Shown in pieces: positions 1 through 6,938 of a stretch of 9,360 nt of DNA; the stretch's first letter is position 1; every line of letters starts with the position of its first letter. The position numbers were made by a program, and so were the translations under genes. Source of the DNA: Bacteroides_F sp964482605 (GTDB lineage: Bacteria > Bacillota > Clostridia > Lachnospirales > Lachnospiraceae). The notes beneath the pieces were generated by a model, which was not told the DNA's origin, did no database searches, and saw only the letters and a program-made list of their open reading frames with translations. Location of the stretch: contig CAYZYS010000085.1 of assembly GCA_964482605.1 (NCBI GenBank), positions 1 through 9,360 on the forward strand. Reading direction: 5' to 3'.

Positions 1-199
1 TTACGCCCTCCTTCACATTCAGTGTCAGCTTGCAGGCACCCTGCTGCGGCGCACACCAGCCAATACCATGTGTGAAGCCTGAGATATCCTCAACCTTCTT
101 GTTCTGAACCCATTTTCCTTCGGTAGGAACCGGAGCTGCACCATGATGTACGCCCTGTGCAACCGGACACATATTCTCTACTTCCTGTGTGTAAATCAT
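1..199 (-). CDS. GGGtGRT family protein, N-terminal part (cut by window edge)
   Basis: The first 66 residues of a protein that runs off the left edge. The reading frame opens with MIYTQEVENMCPVAQG and later has the segment SGFTHGIGWCAPQQGACKL. I recognise this as the start of the GGGtGRT protein family, common in Clostridia, with about 330 residues in full from memory. Cysteines are visible at residues 11, 49 and 56. Some members are annotated as iron-sulfur-cluster-scaffold-like, but the biochemical role is not established, and I do not assign one. The ATG at 199 has a strong Shine-Dalgarno (AAAGGAG) about 8 bases upstream and a candidate promoter of its own, so it is probably transcribed separately from the glmS operon. 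Its codons (GGT, CCG, GTT, GAA) differ from the neighbours' preference for GGC, GCC and AAG, as is often seen in highly expressed genes. Family assignment rests on recall of the N-terminus only. Confidence 0.82.
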   Translation of the reverse strand, partial: MIYTQEVENMCPVAQGVHHGAAPVPTEGKWVQNKKVEDISGFTHGIGWCAPQQGACKLTLNVKEGV

Positions 200-246
200 C
201 TTATGACTCCTTTCGTTACTATTTTTCAAGATTGCTAACCTTTGTA

Positions 247-275
247 ATTTTCTCACAAACACATTATTAAGTCAA
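247..275 (-). promoter_or_regulatory. Candidate sigma-A promoter of the GGGtGRT gene
   Basis: On the minus strand, TTGACT (270-275) is followed after exactly 17 bases by GAAAAT (247-252). A TG one base ahead of the -10 hexamer forms an extended -10. The -35 matches the consensus at 5 of 6 positions and the -10 at 4 of 6. Predicted transcription starts near 240, giving a leader of about 40 bases before the ATG at 199. This is a pattern match only. Confidence 0.6.
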
Positions 276-292
276 ATATAAATTTTAATGTG
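260..292. repeat. 7-bp inverted repeat bracketing the -35 element
   Basis: CACATTA (260-266) and TAATGTG (286-292) are perfect inverted copies separated by 19 bases. The pair encloses the -35 box of the GGGtGRT promoter and ends 3 bases past the stop codon of the upstream acetyltransferase gene. It could be an operator for a dimeric regulator. It could also be a weak A+T-rich hairpin at the end of the glmS operon transcript, but the long loop and weak stem make a good intrinsic terminator unlikely. A chance repeat in A+T-rich DNA is also possible. Confidence 0.35.
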
Positions 293-294
293 CA

Positions 295-954
295 TCACTC
301 CTTGGCGACAACCTCACCCTTTTTCTTGTATATGCTTTCCGCAGGCACTACCCCGCGCACTGATGACAACGGGTAGACATTGCTCCCCCTTCCGATTACC
401 GTCCCCGGGTTCAGCACGCTTCCGCAGCCGACCTCCACATTGTCACCGAGAAAAGCGCCAACCTTCTTTCGTCCGGTCTCCACGGATTCCCCATTGCCCT
501 TTATGACAACAGGCTTTTTGTCCGACTTCACATTGGAGGTAATGGAGCCTGCCCCCATGTGCGCCTTGAAGCCAAGTATTGAATCGCCCACATAATTGTA
601 GTGCGGCACCTGAACCTTGTTAAACAGAATCACATTCTTAAGCTCCGTGGAATTACCCACAACCGCACCCTCACCAACAAGTGCATTGCCCCTGATGAAT
701 GCGCAGTGCCTTACCTCGGCATTTTCACCTATTATGCATGGCCCCGTGAGCAATGCAGTTGGTGCAACTGTGGCGCTTTTCGCCACCCACACGTTGCCGC
801 CCCTGTCCTCATACCTGTCCCCCGATAAAGTATTCCCCAGTTTCACGATAAAATCCCCGATTTCAGGAAGCACCTCCCAAGGGTATGTCTTCCCCGTGAA
901 AATGTCTGCGGCAATCGTCTCATTCAAATCAAATAATTCATTTATTGTATACAT
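295..954 (-). CDS. Left-handed beta-helix acetyltransferase, GlmU C-terminal-like
   Basis: A 219-residue protein made almost entirely of hexapeptide repeats, visible from about residue 55 to 205 (for example TALLTGPCIIGENAEV and GNALVGEGAVVGN). The segment VPHYNYVGDS matches the part of GlmU that carries the catalytic histidine of the glucosamine-1-phosphate acetyltransferase (H118 here). The following GAGSITSN (134-141) matches the GAGTITCN segment of GlmU. The uridylyltransferase half is absent: there is no LAAGxGTRM motif, only about 50 residues ahead of the helix. By family, such proteins transfer acetyl from acetyl-CoA to a sugar amine and work as trimers in the cytoplasm. Members are often annotated as UDP-N-acetylglucosamine pyrophosphorylase, which this domain alone could not be. 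It lies 33 bases after glmS, fitting a role in amino-sugar activation, but the substrate is inferred. The ATG has GGAG 6 or so bases upstream. Confidence 0.82.
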   Translation of the reverse strand: MYTINELFDLNETIAADIFTGKTYPWEVLPEIGDFIVKLGNTLSGDRYEDRGGNVWVAKSATVAPTALLTGPCIIGENAEVRHCAFIRGNALVGEGAVVGNSTELKNVILFNKVQVPHYNYVGDSILGFKAHMGAGSITSNVKSDKKPVVIKGNGESVETGRKKVGAFLGDNVEVGCGSVLNPGTVIGRGSNVYPLSSVRGVVPAESIYKKKGEVVAKE

Positions 955-987
955 TTTTCATCTCCATTTTTCATTGCTGCCATCAGT

Positions 988-2808
988 CTACTCAACCGTC
1001 ACCGACTTTGCCAGGTTCCTTGGCTTATCCACGTCACACCCCTTGAGTATTGAGGTGTAATATGCCACAAGCTGCAATGGAACCGCCGCCACCATTGGCA
1101 TGAGAATGTCATCCACCCTTGGAAGCCTGATTATGCAGTCAGCCACCCCATCCTCCACGTCAATGTCAGGCCCGCACACAAGGATGACCATCGCCCCCCT
1201 TGACTTGACCTCCTTGATGTTGCTCACCGTCTTCTCTATCAGGTCATGCTGGGTTGCCACGGCAATCACCGGCATTCCCTCCGTGATGAGGGAAATCGTG
1301 CCATGCTTTAATTCCCCTGCCGCATAGGATTCAGAATGGATATAGGATATCTCCTTGAGCTTAAGGGAACCCTCCATGCTGAGGGCATAATCAAGCCCCC
1401 TTCCAATGTACAGCAGGCTGTCGGCATTCAAAAGCCTTGAAGCCGCATACTGGCAGGTCTCCTTAAGGCCGATTGCCTCCTCAATCGCATTCGGAATGTC
1501 CTTCAGCTGTCTGGTAAGCTCACGGCATTTATCATCATCAAGCCTTGCACACCCGCGGCTTATTGCAAATGCAATCAGGTACATCACGGAAACCTGCACC
1601 ATGTACGCCTTGGTTGACGCAACGGATATCTCCGGACCCGCGTGGGTATATATGCAGTAATCCGCCTCCCTTGCTATTGATGAGCCCTTCACATTGACAA
1701 TCGCAAGGGTTGCGGCGCCAACCTCCTTCGCCAGCTTAAGCGCAGCCAGTGTGTCAGCCGTCTCACCTGACTGTGATATGACAATCACCAGGTCATCCTT
1801 TGTGATGAGGGGGTCCCTGTACCTGAACTCAGATGCAATGTCAACAGTGACCGGAATCCTCGCCAGCTTCTCTATCACATATTTGCCGACCATGCCGGCA
1901 TGCATTGCCGTTCCGCAGGCAACCATAAATATCTGCCTGTAAGAATTGAGCGCACCCGTGTCAATCCCATCAGATGAAAAATCAGGCAGGTCATCGGCAA
2001 TCCTTGGTGTTATCGTGGTTCTTACCGCCTCCGGCTGCTCATGTATTTCCTTGAGCATGAAATGCTCATATCCGCCCTTTTCAGCCGCATCCTCATCCCA
2101 GTCAGCGACCTGCACCGTCTTGTCAAGCCTGTTGTTGTGGGTGTCATACACCTCGACCCCGTCCTGCTTCACAACCGCAATCTCATTTGCCTCAATAAGG
2201 TAATAATCCCTTGTGTACTGCAATATCGCCGTCATGTCGGAGGCGATGAAATTCTCCCCCTTCCCAAGCCCAACGATAAGCGGGCACTCCTTCCTCACAG
2301 CAAACACGACGTCAGGAAAATCACGGAACATGATTCCAAGGGCATATGAGCCCTTAATCTCGGAAATGACCCTTGCAATGGTTTCCCTCGGATTGCCGTT
2401 GTAATAATAATCAAGCAGCTTCGCCACAGTCTCCGTGTCAGTCTCGCTCACAAAGCTGTATCCCTCTCCTATAAGAAAATCCTTAATCTGCTTGTAGTTT
2501 TCTATTATACCATTGTGTACAATCGTGACCCTCTTGTTTCCATGCGGATGGGAATTAATGTCGGATGGCTCACCATGTGTTGCCCAGCGCGTATGTCCAA
2601 TGCCAACATGCCCCTGCGGCTTCCCCTCATTTTCCATCTTCTCCACAAGGCTTGAAAGCCGCCCCTTGGACTTGGCAACCTTGATTGCACCATTTTCAAA
2701 CACAGCAATGCCAGCTGAATCATACCCCCTGTACTCCAGCTTGGAAAGGGCATTCACCAGCACATCAGCGCTGTTCCTTCCCCCAACATACCCAACTATT
2801 CCACACAT
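988..2808 (-). CDS. glmS: Glutamine:fructose-6-phosphate aminotransferase (isomerizing)
   Basis: Makes glucosamine-6-phosphate from fructose-6-phosphate and glutamine, the committed step towards UDP-N-acetylglucosamine for peptidoglycan. The 606 residues match the usual length of about 600. The N-terminal glutaminase domain starts MCGIVGYVG, with Cys2 as the nucleophile, then HTRWATHG (72-79), HNGIIENY (98-105) and SETDTE (121-126). Two SIS sugar-isomerase domains follow: VACGTAMHAG (297-306), SQSGETADT (345-353), STKAY (398-402), and the ELKHG segment with the isomerase histidine at 502. The C-terminal DKPRNLAKSVTVE tail carries the catalytic lysine (601). The ATG has AAGGAG about 7 bases upstream. 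The gene starts 19 bases after topB ends, so there is no space for a glmS ribozyme directly upstream. It is probably cotranscribed with yfbR and topB before it and the acetyltransferase after it. Confidence 0.98.
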   Translation of the reverse strand: MCGIVGYVGGRNSADVLVNALSKLEYRGYDSAGIAVFENGAIKVAKSKGRLSSLVEKMENEGKPQGHVGIGHTRWATHGEPSDINSHPHGNKRVTIVHNGIIENYKQIKDFLIGEGYSFVSETDTETVAKLLDYYYNGNPRETIARVISEIKGSYALGIMFRDFPDVVFAVRKECPLIVGLGKGENFIASDMTAILQYTRDYYLIEANEIAVVKQDGVEVYDTHNNRLDKTVQVADWDEDAAEKGGYEHFMLKEIHEQPEAVRTTITPRIADDLPDFSSDGIDTGALNSYRQIFMVACGTAMHAGMVGKYVIEKLARIPVTVDIASEFRYRDPLITKDDLVIVISQSGETADTLAALKLAKEVGAATLAIVNVKGSSIAREADYCIYTHAGPEISVASTKAYMVQVSVMYLIAFAISRGCARLDDDKCRELTRQLKDIPNAIEEAIGLKETCQYAASRLLNADSLLYIGRGLDYALSMEGSLKLKEISYIHSESYAAGELKHGTISLITEGMPVIAVATQHDLIEKTVSNIKEVKSRGAMVILVCGPDIDVEDGVADCIIRLPRVDDILMPMVAAVPLQLVAYYTSILKGCDVDKPRNLAKSVTVE

Positions 2809-2827
2809 GTCCGGCTCCTTTTATTTA

Positions 2828-4885
2828 TTAATAATTTTTACTTACCTGATTAAAATTACTTAACAGCATCGACTGGTTGTTAAGATTAATCACATTCTGG
2901 GTCCTCCGCCTGACAAACCCCTCCAGCTTATCCATGTACTCCTCAGGGGTTATGCTCCCCTCAGCCACATAGGTCAGCCCCTTCTCCCAGCTTGCGGTAA
3001 GCTCCGCATTGAGAAGCTGGCTGATTGAGGCATTGACAACCTCGTATATTATCTCCCCAAGCTGCGTTGGGGTTATAATCTGTGTCTTCTTATTAATGCA
3101 AATGTACTGGTTATTGTCAAGCTTTTTGAGAATCTCCGCCCTGGTTGCACTCGTTCCTATGCCGGAGCCCTTAATCTGGGCACGAAGCTCCTCATCCTCA
3201 ATGAGCTGCCCCGCATTTTCCATGGCAAGAATCATGGAGCCTGAGCTGTAACGCTTCGGCGGCGTCGTCTCACCCTCCTTGATGGAAAGCCCTGCAATCG
3301 GAAGCCTTGCGCCTTTTTTCAGCTTCTTCAGCTGCTCAAAAAATTCCTTGTCACAGGCTTCATTCTCAGTGGAATCCGCACCTTCACCGGACGGGGCATC
3401 CGAGGTGCCGCCCTGTGCCGCCTCCGTCTTCCTTTTTGTAAATGAATACTGGGACACCTTAAGATACCCCTCATCAACCATTATCTTAAATGAGGCAAAA
3501 AAGCTTTCATCCCCAACCCTTGTCACAACCGCAACCTTCTGGTACTGCGCCGCAGGATAAAATATGCCCAGGAAGCGCCTGACAATCACCTCATACACCT
3601 TGACATGTGTTGGCTTAAGTGCATTCAGCGCATTAAGCCCCTGTCCCGTCGGGATTATGGCGTAATGGTCAGTTATCTTCTTGTCATCACAGTATCTCGT
3701 CTTTGCAATGCCAGAATACGACTTGTTTTCAAGGATTTCCCTTGCAAATTCACTTACCAGCGGAAAATTCACAAGCCCGCCGATGTTTTTGTGTATCTCC
3801 TTGCTGACGGCAGTGGAAAGCACACGTGCATCAGTCCTTGGATATGTGACAAGCTTCTTCTCGTAAAGCTCCTGCACAACCTGCAGCGTCTGGTCAGGGC
3901 TTATCTTGAACAGCTTTGAGCAGTCATTCTGAAGCTCCGCAAGATTGTACAAAAGCGGCGGGTTCTTGTTTTCCTTCTTTTTCTCAATGCTGTCAAGCAC
4001 CGACTCCACCGGCAGCCCTGACGCCAGCAGGCCGTCAATCATCTCCTGCGCCTTTTCACGTTCCTTGAAGCCATTTTCCTTGTATAGCACAGGTGTATTA
4101 TAATATTTACTTGCCTCCGTCACGCGCCATTCGGCGGGAAAGCCCTTCGCCGTTGCCACAGCCTCGCCCGCCGCGGGGCATCTCACGTCTGCCACCACCC
4201 TGAAAAACGGCGTCTTTACGAACTCGCGAATCTCCCTTTCACGCCTGACCACCATCCCAAGGACACAGGTCATGACACGCCCGACAGAAACAACCGTTCT
4301 GTCCTTCTTAAGGTAATTGGAAATATTTCTCCCATACTTAAGTGTCAGAACCCTGGAGAAATTAATCCCCATGAGGTAATCCTCCTTGGCACGCAGATAC
4401 GCGGATGCGCTCAGGTTGTCATATTCCGACCAGTCCTTTGCCTCCCTGATTCCCTTGTTAATCTCCTCCTCTGTCTGCGAATCAATCCACACCCGCAGGC
4501 GCTTCTTGTCCCTGACCCCTGCCATGGAATCCACAAGGCGGTATATGTATTCGCCCTCACGCCCTGAGTCCGTGCAAATGTAAATGGTATCCACATCATC
4601 CCGTGTGAGCACGCCCTTCACAATCCCAAACTGCTTCTCAACGGCAGGTATGACCTCATACTTGTATTCCACGGGCAGGAACGGCAACGTGTCCAGCGAC
4701 CACCTTTTAAGCCTCTCATCATATTTATCAGGATAGCTCATGCTGACAAGATGCCCCACGCACCAGGTAACTATGTATTTTTCCGATTCGAGAAAGCCGT
4801 CACGCCTTGAGAAATTAACCTTCAGCGCCTTGGCAAACTCCTGTGCCACAGAGGGCTTCTCCGCTATGAAAACTGATTTTGGCAC
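2828..4885 (-). CDS. topB: DNA topoisomerase III (type IA)
   Basis: Type IA topoisomerase that passes single strands, used to resolve replication and recombination intermediates. Numbered from the GTG start (685 residues): the Toprim domain holds FIAEKPSVAQEF with the catalytic glutamate at 9 and TDSGREGE (105-112) for magnesium. The active-site tyrosine lies in LVTYPRTD (Y348). GSGIGTSATRAEI (573-585) is the conserved late motif. There is no C-terminal zinc-finger region. A hydrophilic, low-complexity linker (about 486-512, rich in Gly, Ser, Glu and Asp) interrupts the core. I chose GTG at 4885 because GGGAGGG lies 9 bases upstream and the protein then begins VPKSVFIAEKPS, the usual family start. 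The in-frame ATG at 4909 would add 8 residues but has no good ribosome binding site. The gene sits 29 bases after yfbR and 19 bases before glmS. Confidence 0.95.
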   Translation of the reverse strand: MPKSVFIAEKPSVAQEFAKALKVNFSRRDGFLESEKYIVTWCVGHLVSMSYPDKYDERLKRWSLDTLPFLPVEYKYEVIPAVEKQFGIVKGVLTRDDVDTIYICTDSGREGEYIYRLVDSMAGVRDKKRLRVWIDSQTEEEINKGIREAKDWSEYDNLSASAYLRAKEDYLMGINFSRVLTLKYGRNISNYLKKDRTVVSVGRVMTCVLGMVVRREREIREFVKTPFFRVVADVRCPAAGEAVATAKGFPAEWRVTEASKYYNTPVLYKENGFKEREKAQEMIDGLLASGLPVESVLDSIEKKKENKNPPLLYNLAELQNDCSKLFKISPDQTLQVVQELYEKKLVTYPRTDARVLSTAVSKEIHKNIGGLVNFPLVSEFAREILENKSYSGIAKTRYCDDKKITDHYAIIPTGQGLNALNALKPTHVKVYEVIVRRFLGIFYPAAQYQKVAVVTRVGDESFFASFKIMVDEGYLKVSQYSFTKRKTEAAQGGTSDAPSGEGADSTENEACDKEFFEQLKKLKKGARLPIAGLSIKEGETTPPKRYSSGSMILAMENAGQLIEDEELRAQIKGSGIGTSATRAEILKKLDNNQYICINKKTQIITPTQLGEIIYEVVNASISQLLNAELTASWEKGLTYVAEGSITPEEYMDKLEGFVRRRTQNVINLNNQSMLLSNFNQVSKNY

Positions 4886-4894
4886 CTTAAATAA

Positions 4895-4901
4895 CCCTCC
4901 C
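4895..4901 (-). promoter_or_regulatory. Ribosome binding site deciding the topB start
   Basis: GGGAGGG on the minus strand lies 9 bases before the GTG at 4885 and downstream of the alternative ATG at 4909. It can therefore serve only the GTG. The ATG has only weak purine stretches ahead of it. This supports the shorter 685-residue TopB. Confidence 0.6.
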
Positions 4902-4914
4902 GCCAACATTTACG

Positions 4915-5502
4915 TCACTTTGCATTTTCATCCAGGGTAAGCTCATATGCAGGAAGAAAATGCTCCATAAAGTAATCCGCCTCCGGCAAATGCAACGCCT
5001 CAACCGCCTGCCTTGTGCTTTTTTCAGCCTCAATGAAGTCCGCATTACCCGTGCGCTTCTCCTCAATGCACTTTATCAGTGCGGACAGCTTATCGGCAGC
5101 CTTGACATAACGCCAGTTCTCCTTCTCCTCCTCCCTCTCCTTCAAAAGGGGGTCATAGACATCCCGCATGTTTTCCGGCAGGCCGCACAAGAGCTGGTCC
5201 TTCGCCACCTCCTCAACCTCCCTGTAGGCGTCCCTGATGATTGGATTGTAATACTTCACGGGGGTTGGCATGTCCCCGGTTATTATCTCCGTCACATCAT
5301 GGTACATGCCGAGCACCGCAAGACGCTCCGCATCCACATTTCCGCCAAACTGCCTGTTGTTGATTATCCCAAGCGCATGCGCAATGAATGCCACATTAAG
5401 GCTGTGCTCGCAATTATTTTCATTCCTGGTGTTCATCATAAGCCCCCACCGATTGATGTACTTCATCCGTGAGAGCATCGCATAAAAATTATTATTCTGC
5501 AT
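4915..5502 (-). CDS. yfbR: HD-domain 5'-deoxynucleotidase, YfbR type
   Basis: A cytoplasmic metal-dependent phosphohydrolase. The E. coli homologue removes phosphate from deoxyribonucleoside 5'-monophosphates and helps balance nucleotide pools. Starting at the ATG at 5502 gives 195 residues, against 199 in E. coli. All residues I recall as metal- or substrate-binding then fall at identical numbers: R18, H33 (in CEHSL), H68-D69 (in MYHDVTE), E72, D77 and D137 (in AADKL). The segments INRW, FGGNVDAERLAVL and PTPVKYYNP are nearly the same as in the E. coli protein. The frame is open further up, to an ATG at 5559, but that adds 19 residues not seen in the family and runs back past the predicted promoter. 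GGGGA ahead of the 5502 ATG is an acceptable Shine-Dalgarno. It is the first gene of the run leading to topB and glmS. Confidence 0.93.
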   Translation of the reverse strand: MQNNNFYAMLSRMKYINRWGLMMNTRNENNCEHSLNVAFIAHALGIINNRQFGGNVDAERLAVLGMYHDVTEIITGDMPTPVKYYNPIIRDAYREVEEVAKDQLLCGLPENMRDVYDPLLKEREEEKENWRYVKAADKLSALIKCIEEKRTGNADFIEAEKSTRQAVEALHLPEADYFMEHFLPAYELTLDENAK

Positions 5503-5540
5503 ACATTTCCCCATTTTCCCACAAAAAACAATCAGGATAA

Positions 5541-5569
5541 ATATTACACCATATGTCATTTGCAGGCAA
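5541..5569 (-). promoter_or_regulatory. Candidate promoter of the yfbR-topB-glmS operon
   Basis: On the minus strand, TTGCCT (5564-5569) is followed after 17 bases by TAATAT (5541-5546). An overlapping alternative -10, TGTAAT (5543-5548), has an upstream TG one base away but a shorter spacing. Transcription would start near 5534, leaving a leader of about 30 bases before the chosen yfbR start at 5502. No other good promoter is seen before topB or glmS. Confidence 0.5.
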
Positions 5570-5580
5570 GAACAAATACT

Positions 5581-5603
5581 TTATCATTTATACATTATCA
5601 TTT
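5581..5603. repeat. Direct repeat TTATCATTT next to the malic enzyme promoter
   Basis: TTATCATTT occurs at 5581-5589 and again at 5595-5603, 14 bases apart. The second copy runs into the -35 box of the rightward promoter, and its TATCAT core recurs as the -10 box at 5625-5630. The spacing is not a whole number of helical turns. It may be a regulator site or chance in an A+T-rich stretch. Confidence 0.3.
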
Positions 5604-5630
5604 GCCACGGTTGGCTGATTGTGGTATCAT
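5602..5630 (+). promoter_or_regulatory. Candidate sigma-A promoter of the malic enzyme gene
   Basis: TTGCCA (5602-5607) is followed after exactly 17 bases by TATCAT (5625-5630), with TG one base ahead of the -10. Each hexamer differs little from consensus. The predicted start near 5637 gives a leader of about 80 bases. I see no convincing riboswitch or terminator in that leader, only a short hairpin possibility near 5640-5656. Confidence 0.65.
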
Positions 5631-5718
5631 ATGAAGTCGGTGGCTCTGACAGCGCCATGCACAATGACGCCTTCACCGCATGCCTACACCATAATGTTAT
5701 CAGAAAGGTCAAAAAAAC

Positions 5719-6873
5719 ATGACAATCAATGAAAAGGCGCTTGCGCTCCATGAGCAGTGGAACGGCAAGCTTGAGACAACAAGCAAATGCAAGATAGCTT
5801 CAAGGGAGGATTTGGCTTTGGCGTACACCCCGGGTGTTGCAGAGCCCTGCAAGGTCATAGCAAAAAATCCGGAGGAAGCATACCGATACACAATCAAGTC
5901 CAACACCATTGCGGTAGTGTCAGACGGAAGCGCAGTCCTTGGGCTTGGCAACATAGGCCCGTATGCGGCAATGCCTGTCATGGAGGGCAAGGCTGTGCTC
6001 TTCAAGGAATTTGGCGGTGTGAATGCAGTGCCAATCTGCCTTGACACCCAGGACACGGAGGAGATAATCCGCACCGTTGCCGCAATTGCCCCGGCATTCG
6101 GCGGAATCAACCTCGAGGACATATCGGCGCCAAGGTGCTTTGAAATTGAAACAAGGCTCAAGGAAATGCTTGACATCCCCGTATTCCATGACGACCAGCA
6201 CGGAACGGCAATCGTCGTGCTTGCGGGCATCATCAACGGGCTAAAGGTTACCGGAAAGACAAAGGAGGAATGCCAGGTTGTAATCAACGGCGCAGGCTCC
6301 GCAGGCATTGCCATCACCAAGCTCCTCCTCACATATGGCTTCAGGAACGTGACCATGTGCGACAAAAGCGGCATATTGAGCAAGGGCAGCGAGGGGCTCA
6401 ACTGGATGCAGGAATCCATGATGGACGTGACCAACCTGTCACACAAGACAGGAAGCCTTGCCGACGCGCTTAAGGGTGCGGACATATTTGTCGGTGTTTC
6501 GGCGCCTAACATCGTGACACCTGAGATGGTATCGTCCATGAACAAGGACGCAATCATATTTGCAATGGCAAATCCCGTGCCTGAAATCATGCCTGATGTC
6601 GCAAAGGCGGCAGGTGCAAGGGTTGTGGGAACAGGCAGGAGCGACTTCCCAAACCAGGTCAACAACGTCGTTGCATTTCCTGGAATCTTCAAGGGTGCGC
6701 TCCAGGGACGTGCAAGGCAGATTACCGAGACCATGAAGCTTGCCGCAGCCAACGCAATTGCGGGGCTTGTGCCTGACGAAGCCTTAAGCGACGTGAACAT
6801 ACTCCCTGAAGCCTTTGACCCAAGGGTTGCTGACGCGGTTGCCAAGGCAGTCATGGACAACATTGAGAGATAA
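5719..6873 (+). CDS. Malic enzyme, NAD(P)-dependent, short bacterial form
   Basis: Oxidative decarboxylation of malate to pyruvate and CO2 with reduction of NAD or NADP, in the cytoplasm. The 384 residues match the single-domain bacterial form; there is no phosphotransacetylase-like extension as in E. coli MaeB. Visible motifs are LAYTPGVAEPC with the catalytic tyrosine (36), EGKAVLFKEFGG with the catalytic lysine (91), the metal-binding pair in INLEDI (E133, D134), FHDDQHGTA (156-164), and the Rossmann nucleotide loop INGAGSAGIA (189-198). Later segments MANPVPEI and GTGRSDFPNQVNN are also typical. The cofactor cannot be settled by eye. The ATG follows AAAGG by about 10 bases. It is divergent from yfbR, with its own candidate promoter. 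A 65-base gap without a clear terminator separates it from the DUF4364 gene, so the two may share a transcript. Confidence 0.95.
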   Translation: MTINEKALALHEQWNGKLETTSKCKIASREDLALAYTPGVAEPCKVIAKNPEEAYRYTIKSNTIAVVSDGSAVLGLGNIGPYAAMPVMEGKAVLFKEFGGVNAVPICLDTQDTEEIIRTVAAIAPAFGGINLEDISAPRCFEIETRLKEMLDIPVFHDDQHGTAIVVLAGIINGLKVTGKTKEECQVVINGAGSAGIAITKLLLTYGFRNVTMCDKSGILSKGSEGLNWMQESMMDVTNLSHKTGSLADALKGADIFVGVSAPNIVTPEMVSSMNKDAIIFAMANPVPEIMPDVAKAAGARVVGTGRSDFPNQVNNVVAFPGIFKGALQGRARQITETMKLAAANAIAGLVPDEALSDVNILPEAFDPRVADAVAKAVMDNIER

Positions 6874-6938
6874 GGCTTCCACGCCGCCCTCCCGATGAAT
6901 ATAAAATATCATATATCAAAATAACAAACGGAGATACA

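Noticed and set aside
617..1060. A 147-codon plus-strand frame across the acetyltransferase and glmS junction
   Set aside because: It lies antisense to two clear genes, shows no domain, and is explained as a shadow frame.
5503..5559. The longer start for yfbR (19 extra residues)
   Set aside because: The extra segment reaches upstream of the predicted transcription start and is absent from the E. coli homologue. The shorter start puts every active-site residue at the same number as in E. coli.
5631..5732. A possible 33-codon upstream reading frame overlapping the malic enzyme start
   Set aside because: Its ATG lies at or before the predicted transcription start and has no ribosome binding site. 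Its sequence suggests no attenuator or leader peptide.
5709..6863. A 384-codon open frame on the minus strand opposite the malic enzyme gene
   Set aside because: It mirrors the malic enzyme almost exactly, has no family resemblance, and its composition (Ser, Ala, Thr and Met rich) is what the antisense of a gene with strong third-position bias gives. The plus strand has full catalytic motifs.
6874..6938. A separate promoter or terminator between malic enzyme and the DUF4364 gene
   Set aside because: A TATAAA at 6901 or so has only a poor -35 match at proper distance, and no stable hairpin with a T-run is present, so neither is claimed.
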